This document shows positions 8,345 to 17,565 of a stretch of DNA of 64,000 nt, piece by piece (within the stretch, counting starts at the first letter, position 1; each line of letters begins with the position of its first letter). The stretch spans positions 62,001 through 126,000 of the forward strand of contig JAOTYK010000008.1 in assembly GCA_029861955.1 (NCBI GenBank). The letters are read 5' to 3'. The notes below the pieces were generated by a model. The model had not been told where the DNA came from and did no database searches. It saw only the letters and a list, made by a program, of their open reading frames with translations. The DNA comes from Acidobacteriota bacterium (GTDB lineage: Bacteria; Acidobacteriota; Polarisedimenticolia; Polarisedimenticolales; Polarisedimenticolaceae). Position numbers and translations under genes: made by a program.

Positions 8345-9063
8345 TGGGCAAGCCTCACGAGCGGATCTTCGTCGCACTCGACACGCCCGATGCGGATGCC
8401 GCCCGCTCCCTGGCCCGCGACCTTCAGGGTCTCGTCGGTGGATTCAAGATCGGTCTGGAGCTGTTCATCTCCACCGGCCCGAAGCTGGTCGAGGAGATCC
8501 GGCGCTACGATCAGCAGGTCTTCCTGGACCTGAAGCTTCACGACATTCCCAACACCGTCGCGGGGGCCGCGCGATCGATCGGACGTCTCGGCGTCCAGAT
8601 GTTCACGGTCCACGCCAATGGCGGCGTCGAGATGATGCGTCGCGCAAACGCGGCCGCACGGGAAGGCGCCGACGAAGCCGGCCACCCGGCACCGATGACT
8701 CTCGCCGTGACCGTCCTGACAAGTCACGACGATGACGACCTGCAAGAGCTCGGCTGGGACGGGCCGTGCGAGACCGCCGTCGGACGCCTCGCCGGACTTG
8801 CCGATCGGGCGCAGGTCGGTGGGGTCGTCTGCTCGCCGCTCGAGGTTCGTGCGTTGCGCGAGCGGTTCCCCGACCAGAAGCGGGTCGTACCCGGGATACG
8901 CCTGCCCGGTGGCTCCACCGACGATCAGGCGCGTGTGGCCACTCCCGGCACGGCGATAGCCGACGGCGCGGACTACCTGGTGATCGGCCGTCCGATCCGA
9001 AACGCCGACGATCCCGCAGCCGCAGCCCAGGCCATCGCGGACGAGATCGCCCGGACAAGTTAG
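8344..9063 (+). CDS. pyrF: Orotidine 5'-phosphate decarboxylase
   Basis: Decarboxylates OMP to UMP, the last step of the pathway. The 239-residue protein starts at the ATG overlapping the pyrD stop (TGATG) and shows the catalytic motif DLKLHDIPNT (62-71, with D62, K64 and D67), the start VALDTPD, and VVPGIRLPG near the phosphate-binding end. Third gene of the pyrK-pyrD-pyrF operon. pyrE is not in the window. Confidence 0.96.
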   Translation: MGKPHERIFVALDTPDADAARSLARDLQGLVGGFKIGLELFISTGPKLVEEIRRYDQQVFLDLKLHDIPNTVAGAARSIGRLGVQMFTVHANGGVEMMRRANAAAREGADEAGHPAPMTLAVTVLTSHDDDDLQELGWDGPCETAVGRLAGLADRAQVGGVVCSPLEVRALRERFPDQKRVVPGIRLPGGSTDDQARVATPGTAIADGADYLVIGRPIRNADDPAAAAQAIADEIARTS

Positions 9064-9072
9064 ACTTCGCCT

Positions 9073-9846
9073 ATGCGAGTGACGCTTCTCGGCACCGGCA
9101 CCTCGACGGGCGTTCCCGTGCCTACCTGTTGCTGTTCGGTCTGTACGTCCGACGATCCCCGGGACAACCGCCTCAGGCCGTCTGCCCTGCTCGAGTGGCC
9201 CGGCGCCAGCCTGCTCATCGATACATCGACCGACCTGCGTCAGCAGGCACTTCGATATCGGATCGAGCGGATCGACGCCGTGCTCTACACCCACGCCCAC
9301 GCGGATCACATGCTGGGTCTCGACGAACTGCGACTCTACAACTGGCGTCAGAAGGGCGTGATCCCCGTGTTCGGCAACCCCACGACCCTCGACGCGCTGA
9401 CGCAGACGTTCTGGTATGTCTTCAGTGACAAACCCGCCGAGAGCACGAAACCGGAGATCGATCGTCGTCTTGTGGACCGGCCGTTCGAGCTTCTCGGTCG
9501 ACAGATCATTCCGGTCCCGCTCCTGCATGGCACACTCCCGATCCTGGGATTCCGGATCGGCAAGATGGCCTACCTGACCGACGTCAGCGAGATTCCGCAC
9601 GAGAGCTATGGGTTGTTGAACGACCTGGACACCCTCATCCTCAGCGCCCTTCGCGAACGACCCCACCCGACCCATCTGACCGTCGAGCAGGCCGTCGAGA
9701 CTGCGAAACGGATCGGCGCTCGACGCACGCTCTTCACCCACATGTCTCACGAGGTACACCACGCCACCATTGCCGCGCAATTACCCTCCGGCATCGAGTT
9801 GGCCTACGATGGTCTCATCGTGGAGATCGATGATGACCAACCCTGA
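9073..9846 (+). CDS. MBL-fold metal-dependent hydrolase (PhnP/RNase Z-like)
   Basis: The 257-residue cytoplasmic protein starts with LLGTGTSTGVPVPTC and has a cysteine-rich loop (CCCSVC, 19-24), as in PhnP and related phosphodiesterases. The metallo-beta-lactamase metal motif is THAHADHMLGLDEL (73-86; H74, H76, D78, H79), with later TDVSEIP and FTHMSHEV ligand segments. Such proteins hydrolyse cyclic or linear phosphodiesters, but the substrate here cannot be read from sequence. It sits 9 bases after pyrF and probably shares its transcript, then overlaps the next gene. Confidence 0.85.
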   Translation: MRVTLLGTGTSTGVPVPTCCCSVCTSDDPRDNRLRPSALLEWPGASLLIDTSTDLRQQALRYRIERIDAVLYTHAHADHMLGLDELRLYNWRQKGVIPVFGNPTTLDALTQTFWYVFSDKPAESTKPEIDRRLVDRPFELLGRQIIPVPLLHGTLPILGFRIGKMAYLTDVSEIPHESYGLLNDLDTLILSALRERPHPTHLTVEQAVETAKRIGARRTLFTHMSHEVHHATIAAQLPSGIELAYDGLIVEIDDDQP

Positions 9847-10738
9847 GCTACGCCGGCTCCGCCTCCTCCTGGTCGCAGGAGTCGTGCTACTGGCGGCTCT
9901 GACACCGTCTCTCGCAGAGGACGACACCCTACGCGTCGAGGACGTGGTACGACGGTTCGTCCAGGGAGAATCGGTCGAGGCTTTGATTCAGCAGATTCGA
10001 ACGGCTCCCGTGGACTTCGTCCTCGATGACGAGATGCTCGAGGAGTTGAAGATCGCCGGCCTTCCCGAATCTCTGATCGGGGCGATGGTCGCACGCCAGA
10101 AAGAGAGTGAGCCGGAAGAGGCCCCGGTTGAGGTCGAGGACGTCACCGACGGCGAGTCGAACATCGTCTTCGTCATCAACCCGCCCAAGAAAGAGGGCAA
10201 GCCTCATCCGGACGGCGGCAAGATTCACCTGTGGGACTTCATCGACAGTGTCGATGCCGAGCGACTGGACCTTCGTGCCGATCAGACGCACTTCGATGAC
10301 CTGGCGGTCTACATCCAGTGCCGGACCGCAGAGCACGTTCCCGATCGCTGGCGATCCGTCTCTCCGCTGGGGCGGGACTTTCGCGGCAGTCGACGACATC
10401 GCATGTTGCTGTTCCTCGCCGGCGCGGACGCATCGGACACGAAGGGCATCGGCAAGCTGGCGGACGCGATGCAAGATCGAGGGCGCACGCAGAAGCTGGC
10501 TCTCGAATTGCCCGCGACGCTGGAATTGCACCTGGACGAGGTAGACGACCATCAACTGACCGTCGGGATCGCGGCACGGATCGGTGAGCGGTACCTCCGA
10601 TTGACGTCCGAGGACCTGGTCGATGTCGTGATCGAAGCCGGCGGCAGCGTGGAGTACGGTCTCCGAATCGAGAATCAATCGGGCGGAGCCGTCGTGGAGG
10701 GTCTGTCGGTGCGTCAGGTTCGTCTCAGGGAGCCCTGA
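9833..10738 (+). CDS. Secreted protein of unknown function with acidic linker
   Basis: I do not recognise the family as a whole. The 301-residue protein has a signal peptide (hydrophobic LLLVAGVVLLAALTPSLA), then about 60 residues resembling a short helical domain common in secreted proteins of this kind of genome (pattern DVV..FVQGESVEALI..IR ... LEELKIAGLPESLIGAMV), an acidic linker rich in Glu/Val, and a C-terminal beta-rich domain of about 170 residues. GGAG at 9822-9825 is 7 bases from the ATG at 9833, so I prefer it to the ATG at 9830. The start overlaps the MBL gene by 14 bases, which suggests co-expression. It ends one base from the smc stop codon on the other strand. Confidence 0.6.
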   Translation: MTNPELRRLRLLLVAGVVLLAALTPSLAEDDTLRVEDVVRRFVQGESVEALIQQIRTAPVDFVLDDEMLEELKIAGLPESLIGAMVARQKESEPEEAPVEVEDVTDGESNIVFVINPPKKEGKPHPDGGKIHLWDFIDSVDAERLDLRADQTHFDDLAVYIQCRTAEHVPDRWRSVSPLGRDFRGSRRHRMLLFLAGADASDTKGIGKLADAMQDRGRTQKLALELPATLELHLDEVDDHQLTVGIAARIGERYLRLTSEDLVDVVIEAGGSVEYGLRIENQSGGAVVEGLSVRQVRLREP

Positions 10739-10739
10739 C

Positions 10740-13700
10740 CTACTGAAGCTGAATCGACATCACCTTCGACACGCCAGGCTCTTCCATCGTGACGCCGTAG
10801 AGTAGATCCGCCGACTCCATCGAGAGCTTGTTGTGAGTCACCACGATGAACTGGGTCTGCTTCGCATATTCCTTCAGCATCCGTGCGAACCGCTGAACGT
10901 TTGCGTCGTCCAGCGCAGCGTCGACCTCATCCAGCAGACAGAACGGTGACGGCTGGTAGCGGAACACCGCGAACAGCAACGCGATCGCCGACAGCGCCTT
11001 CTCGCCACCGGACATCAGCGCGACCGAGCCGAGTCGCTTCCCGGGTGGCTGCACCATGATCTCGATCCCGCAATCCAACACATCCTCGCCTTCCTCGAGT
11101 CTCAGGTCCGCCCGTCCACCGTTGAACAGCAGCTTGAAGATCTCCTGGTAGGACCTGCGAATCTGCTCGAAGGCCTCCTCGAATCGATCGCGGGAGGTGC
11201 GATTGATGCGTCGAATCGACTCGCGTAGCGAGTTCATCGACTGCTCGAGGTCCAATTTCTGCTTGCTGAGGAAGTCGTGACGCTCCTCGTATTCCGAGAA
11301 CTCGTCGATGGCCGTCATGTTGACCGGTCCGATACGCTCGATCCTCTCGCGTATGTCGGCACACTCCTTGTCGAGGGTATCCAGGTCCACGGGCTCGTCG
11401 CTCTCTGGCGGTTCGCCCGCATCGAGACTTGGGACGCCGAGCTCCTGGATGCAGAGTTCGTCCAGATGCGAGCGTTCCGACTCCAGCTTCGTTCGCTCGA
11501 GTTCGAGTTCCCGGGTCACCGTCCGCTCGGCCTCGAGGCGATCGCGGAGGGTCTTCAGCCCGCTGTCCATCTCTCCGAGATGACGCTGAAGCTCCAGGAT
11601 CCGTCGTTCCATCTCCGACGAACGTTCCGTGGCCCCACGACGCTCCTCGAGTTGTTGGAGTAGTGTGGCATCGGTCTCGGTCTTCAGACGCGCGGCCTCT
11701 TCCCCGCGAGCATCGGCGGCGCTGGCCTCGGCGTGACAGGCGTCAACGCGACGCTTCAACTCGTCGCGGCCTTCCTGGAGCCGCTGCTTCTCCTGCTGGG
11801 CAGCCTGGAGTTGCTCGGTACGCGACGCAAGCTCGACACGCAGCGCGCTGACGGCCTCCGCCAGAAGCTGCCCTGCCGCCTCCTGCTCCTCGGATCGAAG
11901 CGTCGCCTGTTGCAAATCGTGTTCGAGAGTCCGTCGCCGACCCTCAACCGTCGCAATCTCCTGGACGGTCGCGGCCTGCCGGGTGCTCAACTCTTCGACC
12001 TCGCGATTGGCGACGGCGATCTCCTCGTCGAGGGTCTCCCGCTTGCGCCCTGCGCGCTCGCCGTCCTCCCGGTTACGACGGGCGTAGGCCTCCAACTCGA
12101 CGCGCTTGTGATTTGCCTCGTCCAGCGCCTGACGGGTCTCCCGTTCGAGGATCTCCAGCGCGACCATCTTCTGGCGCATGGTCTCGTTCTCTCGCTGTGC
12201 CTGTTGTGCGGCGGCCCGTGTCTTCTCTACACCCTGCCGCGCCTCGTCGGACTTACGACGATGGGCCAACAGACCGTTCTTGCTCTGTTCGACACCACCG
12301 GTGGCGACGACGCCCGATGAGTAGACGACATCTCCGGACGCGGTCAGGTAATCGACACCCGGATATTGACGATGCAGCATCAGCGCCGTCGTCAGCGTAT
12401 CGACAAGCACCGCATCGCCGATTCGATCGCCGACGACCCCGTTCCCCGCGGTCTTCAGGTCAAGTCGCTCGCGGAGCCGCCCACGAACTCCGGGATGACC
12501 CAGGAGGCTACCTGGAAAGGCGTCGGTCCCGTTGCTCGTGTGACCGACGGCCGCGCCGCCTCCCGGATGGGACTTGCTGATCATCGTGGTGCGCCCGGCG
12601 CCTTCCCGACGAAGCAGATCACAGGCCTTCTCCACGTCCGCGTCGTCCTGCATGATGACGGTCGGCAGGATGTTGCGCAGGTAACCCTCGGCCGCACCCT
12701 CGACGTCGCTCTGGGCCTCGACGTAATCGGCAAGCACCCCCAGCGGACGAACTCCCGCTCGGGGGCCACCGTGGATCAACGTCCGCACGCCATCCGAGAC
12801 ACCGGCGAATCGGGTGTCCACGTCTTCCAGCGTGTTCAGGCGGGCGACGGCAGACTTCTCGGCCTCCCGTGCGGCGTTCAGCCCCTCGGACTGAACGTCG
12901 TGGGCCTTCCGTATCGAGGCGAGGCCACTCTCCGCCTCGGCCAGCGCCTTCGAGAGTCGACTGACCTCGTCCACGTGATAGCTGCACTGCTCGTCGAGCG
13001 TGTGCGACTCACCACGGATGCGTTCGACGTCGTCGCCGGTCAGCTCCAGCTCCGATTCGGTTCGGGCACGCTGCGCTCCGCAGCGCTGCAAGCCCTCCTC
13101 GATAGCGGTCAGCCGGTTTCGCAACTCGGCGACCTCGTTCATCGTGCTGAACTGTTCCTGTCGTCGGCGTTCGACGTCTTCCCGTTGCTCACCCCTGAGC
13201 GTCTCGGCGGCGGCAACGGCGTTGCGTTGCTCGTCCCACTGGACGGAAAGACGCTCGGCATCGGCGGAAGACTGACCGACCCGGGCGGCGATCTCTTCGA
13301 GTCCAACCTCGGACTCGGCGAGACGTTCCGTCAGGCTCTTGGCCTCGGCGCGCTGACGTGTCGCGGCCTCTGCCGCCTCCGCGACGCGCTCGACACAACT
13401 CTTGACCAATCCTTCGCTGCGATCCGTCTCAAGTTCCAGCTGGTGCGTGGCCTCACCGAGTTCACGAAAACTCTCTTGTAGTTGTTCGTGTTCCGTACGC
13501 TGTTCGACGAGCTGAACTTCCGACTTGCCAAGCCCGGCGGCGATCTCCGCCTCGGCCTCACGGGCAGCAGCTTCCGTGCCTCGCAGCGTTTCAAGTCGGG
13601 TGTCGAGGTCCTGGGCGCGCAGTGCGAAGCGAACCCGCTCTTTCGAACGCAACTCGTCGCGGAGCGTGCGATAGCGACGTGCCTTGGCCGCCTGTCGCTT

Positions 13701-14318
13701 GAGCGACCGAATCGATCGCTCGACCTCGACGATGATGTCGTTGACTCTCAGCAGATTGGCGTGGGTCGCATCCAGCTTCATCTCGGCGAGGCGACGCTTG
13801 TGTTTGTAGCCGGCGATGCCGGCCGCGTCCTCGATCAGCTGACGTCGATCCTTCGGCTTCGCGTTGAGGATCTGGTCGATTCGGCCCTGCTCGATGGTCG
13901 CGTAACTGCGCGCACCGACGTGTCCCTGCGAGAGAAGCTCCTGGATATCTTTCAGTCGGGCCCGTGCGCCGTTGACGCGGTACTCGCTTTCTCCACTGCG
14001 GAAGAGCTTACGGGTGATGACCAGCTTCCCGGACTCGCCGCCGACGGCACCCTGTGCGTCGTTGAAATGCAACGACACCTCGGCCATTCCCAGCGGCTTT
14101 CGAGCATCGCTTCCGCTGAAGATGACGTCTGCCATATGACGGCCACGGAGATTTTTTGGGCTCTGCTCGCCGAGGACCCAGTTGATGGCGTCGCCGATGT
14201 TGGACTTGCCACATCCGTTGGGACCCACCACGGCGGTGATCCCCGCAGGAAACGTCACTTCGGTCCGGTCGCTGAACGACTTGAAACCGGCAATCTGCAG
14301 TCTCTCGAGCTTGAGCAT
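10740..14318 (-). CDS. smc: Chromosome segregation protein SMC
   Basis: SMC forms the ATPase rings that condense and separate chromosomes with ScpAB. The 1192-residue chain has the N-terminal Walker A GPNGCGKSN (32-40), a Q-loop LGEQSPKNLRG, two long coiled-coil arms, a hinge domain in the middle (about 510-650, with YLTASGDVVYSSGVV near its end), and the C-terminal ABC signature LMSGGEKALSAIALLFA followed by Walker B CLLDEVDAALDD. Length and order are typical for bacterial SMC. scpA and scpB are not adjacent. The gene ends one base from the stop of the preceding plus-strand gene. Confidence 0.97.
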   Translation of the reverse strand: MLKLERLQIAGFKSFSDRTEVTFPAGITAVVGPNGCGKSNIGDAINWVLGEQSPKNLRGRHMADVIFSGSDARKPLGMAEVSLHFNDAQGAVGGESGKLVITRKLFRSGESEYRVNGARARLKDIQELLSQGHVGARSYATIEQGRIDQILNAKPKDRRQLIEDAAGIAGYKHKRRLAEMKLDATHANLLRVNDIIVEVERSIRSLKRQAAKARRYRTLRDELRSKERVRFALRAQDLDTRLETLRGTEAAAREAEAEIAAGLGKSEVQLVEQRTEHEQLQESFRELGEATHQLELETDRSEGLVKSCVERVAEAAEAATRQRAEAKSLTERLAESEVGLEEIAARVGQSSADAERLSVQWDEQRNAVAAAETLRGEQREDVERRRQEQFSTMNEVAELRNRLTAIEEGLQRCGAQRARTESELELTGDDVERIRGESHTLDEQCSYHVDEVSRLSKALAEAESGLASIRKAHDVQSEGLNAAREAEKSAVARLNTLEDVDTRFAGVSDGVRTLIHGGPRAGVRPLGVLADYVEAQSDVEGAAEGYLRNILPTVIMQDDADVEKACDLLRREGAGRTTMISKSHPGGGAAVGHTSNGTDAFPGSLLGHPGVRGRLRERLDLKTAGNGVVGDRIGDAVLVDTLTTALMLHRQYPGVDYLTASGDVVYSSGVVATGGVEQSKNGLLAHRRKSDEARQGVEKTRAAAQQAQRENETMRQKMVALEILERETRQALDEANHKRVELEAYARRNREDGERAGRKRETLDEEIAVANREVEELSTRQAATVQEIATVEGRRRTLEHDLQQATLRSEEQEAAGQLLAEAVSALRVELASRTEQLQAAQQEKQRLQEGRDELKRRVDACHAEASAADARGEEAARLKTETDATLLQQLEERRGATERSSEMERRILELQRHLGEMDSGLKTLRDRLEAERTVTRELELERTKLESERSHLDELCIQELGVPSLDAGEPPESDEPVDLDTLDKECADIRERIERIGPVNMTAIDEFSEYEERHDFLSKQKLDLEQSMNSLRESIRRINRTSRDRFEEAFEQIRRSYQEIFKLLFNGGRADLRLEEGEDVLDCGIEIMVQPPGKRLGSVALMSGGEKALSAIALLFAVFRYQPSPFCLLDEVDAALDDANVQRFARMLKEYAKQTQFIVVTHNKLSMESADLLYGVTMEEPGVSKVMSIQLQ

Positions 14319-14374
14319 CGGGAACGGTGACCCCTCGACCAGGTAAACCCGTGTTTTCGGCGAATTGACGGCGA

Positions 14375-14404
14375 ACTATACCATCCACCGCCGTTCCGAA
14401 CCAA
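14375..14404 (-). promoter_or_regulatory. Possible smc promoter
   Basis: Minus strand TTGGTT (14399-14404), 18-base spacer, TATAGT (14375-14380), about 57 bases upstream of the smc start. Moderate match only. Confidence 0.35.
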
Positions 14405-14408
14405 GGAT

Positions 14409-14459
14409 CGCCCCAAGATCTGTCCGCATCTTCAGGGCCTGCCCCAACATCTTGGGGCG
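14409..14459. repeat. Competing hairpins upstream of smc
   Basis: CGCCCCAAGAT (14409-14419) is perfectly complementary to ATCTTGGGGCG (14449-14459). Inside it, GCCCCAA (14441-14447) can pair instead with TTGGGGC (14452-14458). The two folds exclude each other. The block lies between the polyprenyl synthase stop and smc. No U-run follows on either strand, so it is not an ordinary intrinsic terminator. Nothing else was seen in the 251-base gap 14319-14569 apart from the possible smc promoter. Confidence 0.45.
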
Positions 14460-14569
14460 GCTTCCCGTCGTCCTGGAGGCCCCGCCGGAAAACCGCGCGG
14501 CAGACGCCACCTTCAAGTGGCGCACCACGGGGAATTCTACTCCGATCGGTGGGGAACTGCCCGAAGAGA

Positions 14570-15598
14570 CTAGCGGTCGCGGAACAGCAACATGTCGGGC
14601 AAGGCCGTCAGGGCGTCCTTGGCGGGGCCCTCGGGAAAGCCCCGAAGCTGATCGAGGGCCGACGCCGCGAAGCGGCGGGCCCGGGCGTGGGTGCGCTCGA
14701 TGGCACCGCGCTCCCTCAACCAGTCGGTGAAGCGGGCGAACTCCGGAGCCTCGGCGGGCAGGCCGTCCACGATCCGCTGGGCGACATCCCGGACTTCCGG
14801 TTGGCCCTGGGAGAGCAGGTCCAGCACCGCCAGCGTCGCCTTGCCTTCCGAGAGGTCACTGGCCACCGGTTTACCCATCCGCTCGGCTTCACCGGTGAAG
14901 TCAAGCAGATCGTCCACCAGCTGGAAGGCCATTCCCAGATCGGTCCCGTATCGCCTGAGGGCGACCAACCGGTCGTCGTCCATCCCGGACAGCAGGCCGG
15001 CGAGTTCGCAACAACAACCGAAGAGCGCCGCCGTCTTTCGTTCGACCAGGTCGAGGTATTCGTCGGTCGTCAGGTCCAGACGCCCCACGTAGCGTGTCTG
15101 AAGCATCTCCCCTTCCGTCATGCGCAGGGTGACGTCCGCGAGCTTCTTCATGACCTGCAGGCTGCCGGCCTGCAGCGCCATCTCCATCGCCTTGGCGAAC
15201 AGGTAGTCGCCGAACAGGACGCTGACGTTGTTTCCCCAACGACGATTGGCCGACGGAGCCCCACGACGGGTCTCGGCCTCATCGAGGATATCGTCGTGGA
15301 TCAGCGTGGCGGAGTGGATGAACTCCAGCACCGTCGCCAGCGCGACCTGATGCTCTCCCTCGTAACCGCACATCCGCGTACAGAGCAGGTGCAACGTGGG
15401 TCGGACCCGCTTACCGCCACTCTCGGCGACAAAGCCACCGATCTCATCGACGATCCGGACCGGCGACGCCAGTTGGTCCCGGAACATGACCTCGACACGG
15501 GCAAGGTCGTCAGCGATCAGTCCGATGATGGTGGGGGGGGTACTGAAGGGCTCGATCAGCAGCCGCTCGGCTTTTCCCATGCTGACCAAATTGCTCAA
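14570..15598 (-). CDS. ispB: All-trans polyprenyl diphosphate synthase
   Basis: Builds the long isoprenoid chain for quinones by adding isopentenyl diphosphate units. The 342-residue protein has the first aspartate-rich motif HDDILDEAETRRG (101-113) and the second FQLVDDLLDFTG, plus GGKRVRPTLHLLC at 61-73, all standard for trans-polyprenyl synthases. Chain length (C35, C40 or other) cannot be read. The frame opens at TTG 15598 with GGGAG a few bases upstream; the ATG at 15580 is a six-residue shorter alternative without a ribosome site. The gene symbol is by family, not by product length. Confidence 0.9.
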   Translation of the reverse strand: MSNLVSMGKAERLLIEPFSTPPTIIGLIADDLARVEVMFRDQLASPVRIVDEIGGFVAESGGKRVRPTLHLLCTRMCGYEGEHQVALATVLEFIHSATLIHDDILDEAETRRGAPSANRRWGNNVSVLFGDYLFAKAMEMALQAGSLQVMKKLADVTLRMTEGEMLQTRYVGRLDLTTDEYLDLVERKTAALFGCCCELAGLLSGMDDDRLVALRRYGTDLGMAFQLVDDLLDFTGEAERMGKPVASDLSEGKATLAVLDLLSQGQPEVRDVAQRIVDGLPAEAPEFARFTDWLRERGAIERTHARARRFAASALDQLRGFPEGPAKDALTALPDMLLFRDR

Positions 15599-15620
15599 GG
15601 CTCTCCCTCACAGACGTCGG

Positions 15621-15650
15621 ATACTAGCATCGTGCCGGTCGCACGAGCAA
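15621..15650 (-). promoter_or_regulatory. Predicted polyprenyl synthase promoter
   Basis: Minus strand TTGCTC (15645-15650), 18 bases, TAGTAT (15621-15626) preceded by TG as an extended -10 (TGCTAGTAT). Confidence 0.45.
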
Positions 15651-15665
15651 CTTTAGAGGGGTTTC

Positions 15666-16325
15666 TCACGGCTCGTGGCTTCCGACGACCTCGGTCCCGG
15701 CCGGGGGCTCGAAACGGAACTGCGGATCACTGCTCCCCGGGTCCGGCTCCCAGCCCTCAAACGTGTAGAGCATCCGGTTGCCGCCGGAGTCGGTGATCCG
15801 TGCCTCCCGGACCGCAAAGGTCCTTGGATCGAGGACCAACCGGACCTCCTCGAACGCCTCGTCGACGCCCGACGGGAGTAACAGGATACCCAGCCCGTCG
15901 TCCCCCTCCAGGAGGTCCATCGGCGTGGCGACGAACAGGCTCTGCAACCGTGTCTCCGAGGCCAGGAGCCGTGGGAGGAGCGAGGCCTCGTCATCCAGCA
16001 ACCCCAGGATCAACTGCTGATCTTCCTGGAGGTAGAGCCAGGTGCGGCGATCGACCACCAGCGCCAGTTTGTATTCGGGATCGCGATACTCCCAACGCAT
16101 CTGTCCGGGACGGCGAAGCCACAGTTCCCCGGACTCCACGAGTCCGGTTCCCAGGGCCCCGGAGACCAACGATTGGCGAAAGGATGCGTGCAGGTGGGGC
16201 CGCTCATCGAGCCATCGTTGCAACCCGGCCAGATGATCGGCGGCCGATCCTGCGGGGGGCGGATCCGCCGCGAAGGCCCCCGAAAGACAGGGGAGGATCA
16301 GGAGGCCGGCAAGAAGAACTTTCAA
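15666..16325 (-). CDS. lolA: Outer-membrane lipoprotein carrier protein LolA
   Basis: LolA ferries lipoproteins across the periplasm from LolCDE to the outer membrane. From the TTG at 16323-16325 the protein has 219 residues: a signal peptide (LKVLLAGLLILPCLSGAFA), then a LolA-type beta barrel with SFRQSLVSGALGTGLVESGELWLRRPGQMRWEY and later LLLPSGVDEAFEEVRLVLDP (each quoted only as a marker). GAGG (16334-16337) lies 8 bases upstream of the TTG, while the longer reading from 16466 has no signal-like start and overlaps the divergent gene. Identification rests on overall pattern and the RRPGQMRWEY segment typical of LolA. Confidence 0.82.
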   Translation of the reverse strand: MKVLLAGLLILPCLSGAFAADPPPAGSAADHLAGLQRWLDERPHLHASFRQSLVSGALGTGLVESGELWLRRPGQMRWEYRDPEYKLALVVDRRTWLYLQEDQQLILGLLDDEASLLPRLLASETRLQSLFVATPMDLLEGDDGLGILLLPSGVDEAFEEVRLVLDPRTFAVREARITDSGGNRMLYTFEGWEPDPGSSDPQFRFEPPAGTEVVGSHEP

Positions 16326-16398
16326 CGGAAGGCCCTCGTGACGCCGAGCCCGTCTTGCGAAAGGGGGACCGGAATGGTATTCCGGTGCTCGGAGGACC

Positions 16399-17565
16399 AT
16401 GATCGTGGCAAAGCAACCGTTTCGCAACGCAGGCCCGAGGACAGCACCCATCTGGCTCGGAGTCATCGTTTTCCTGGGCCTCGCCGTGGCGGAGGAGCCG
16501 CTGCGTCAGCAGGCGCTGGCGGCGTACGACGAGAGCCGCTGCCCGGACGCGCTTCAGGCGTTCCAGCAACTCGACGATCAGGGTGCCCTCGACGGTCCCC
16601 TGCTCTATCGGCGCTATTTCTGTCTGAACCAGATCGGCGATGACGGAGCCACCGGCGCACTTCGCCGTGCCATCGAGACGCTGGAGGAGGAGTTCGGCAA
16701 AGAGACGACCCTCGAGACCGGCTTCTACCTGGGGAATGCGTACGGGAACATCGCGCGTCTCTCGGACCGAGCTGCGATCTCCGCGAAGACCGTCGCCGCC
16801 ATCGAGTCCGGCGAGACGCCCAGCCCTACGACGCCTGCCGACATGTTCCGCCTCGGCAAGCTGTATCAAGATCTCGAGCAGACCGACGATGCGAGGAAGT
16901 GGTTCAGCGCCACCGTGGAACACGCCGAGGGACAGGAGAACGTGACCGGCGCCTACGTCCGTCACGCGGCCCGCTTCCTCATCGAGGAGGCCGCCGCCGG
17001 CGGCGACGAGGAAGCCCTCGCTCGTTACACGACCGCGGCGCTCGCCGACGGGTCCGGCACCGTGGAAGACTACGACCGTCTTGCGGTGATGCACGCGCGA
17101 CAGAAGAACTACCTGGCTGCAAGCAAGGCATGGAACAAGGCGTTGCTCCTGAACCCCAGTCAAGGCAATCGCCCGCGCTATCTGACACGCCTCTGCCATT
17201 CGGCCATCAAGCTCGCACCGTTGCCGGAGACCGACGGAGCCAATCGGCCCTGGGCGGAGATGAATGGCGCGGAACTCGAGGAAGTAATCCGCCGGCAGGC
17301 CGAGATCGTCGCCGAGATCATGACTTCGACTCAGGCGGCCATCGAGGCGGAACAGCCGATCAACGCCGAGCAACGTGCGGACTACCAGTCTCGTGTCGAT
17401 CAGGCGCGTCCGCTGTTCGTGGCGGCCGCGATGGAATACTCGTTACAGGGCAACTCGCTCAGAGAGTTCGCATTCTTCGGCGGCTTCGCGCAGTTGGTGT
17501 TTCGCGATCGCGACTGGCGGGTGCCGTACCCGAAACGGAAGCACCGCAAAGCGAAGAAGAACTAG
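16399..17565 (+). CDS. Secreted or anchored TPR-like repeat protein
   Basis: The 388-residue protein has one N-terminal hydrophobic segment (about 17-31, signal peptide or anchor), then paired helices with TPR spacing: LRQQALAAYDESRCPDALQAF near 35-56, a MFRLGKLYQDLEQTDDARKWF repeat, and YDRLAVMHARQKNYLAASKAW followed by NKALLLNPSQ, the clearest TPR unit. The C-terminus is basic (KRKHRKAKKN). It probably acts as a periplasmic scaffold; partners are unknown. GGAGG lies 3 bases before the ATG, so the GTG two codons later is an alternative start. It is divergent from lolA and shares a CTAG stop overlap with the next gene. Confidence 0.7.
   Translation: MIVAKQPFRNAGPRTAPIWLGVIVFLGLAVAEEPLRQQALAAYDESRCPDALQAFQQLDDQGALDGPLLYRRYFCLNQIGDDGATGALRRAIETLEEEFGKETTLETGFYLGNAYGNIARLSDRAAISAKTVAAIESGETPSPTTPADMFRLGKLYQDLEQTDDARKWFSATVEHAEGQENVTGAYVRHAARFLIEEAAAGGDEEALARYTTAALADGSGTVEDYDRLAVMHARQKNYLAASKAWNKALLLNPSQGNRPRYLTRLCHSAIKLAPLPETDGANRPWAEMNGAELEEVIRRQAEIVAEIMTSTQAAIEAEQPINAEQRADYQSRVDQARPLFVAAAMEYSLQGNSLREFAFFGGFAQLVFRDRDWRVPYPKRKHRKAKKN

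Noticed and set aside
9062-9076. TTCGCCTAT before the MBL hydrolase as another LexA-like site
   Set aside because: Only part of the recA/lexA block matches, no promoter boxes surround it, and it overlaps the pyrF stop and next start codon.
8005-9780. 591-codon minus-strand open frame across pyrD, pyrF and the MBL gene
   Set aside because: Antisense to three well-identified genes with conserved motifs; composition is not protein-like.
12366-13481. 371-codon plus-strand open frame opposite smc
   Set aside because: Lies opposite the SMC hinge and arms; no ribosome site or conserved motif.
14441-14458. GCCCCAACATCTTGGGGC as an intrinsic terminator
   Set aside because: No run of U follows on either strand.
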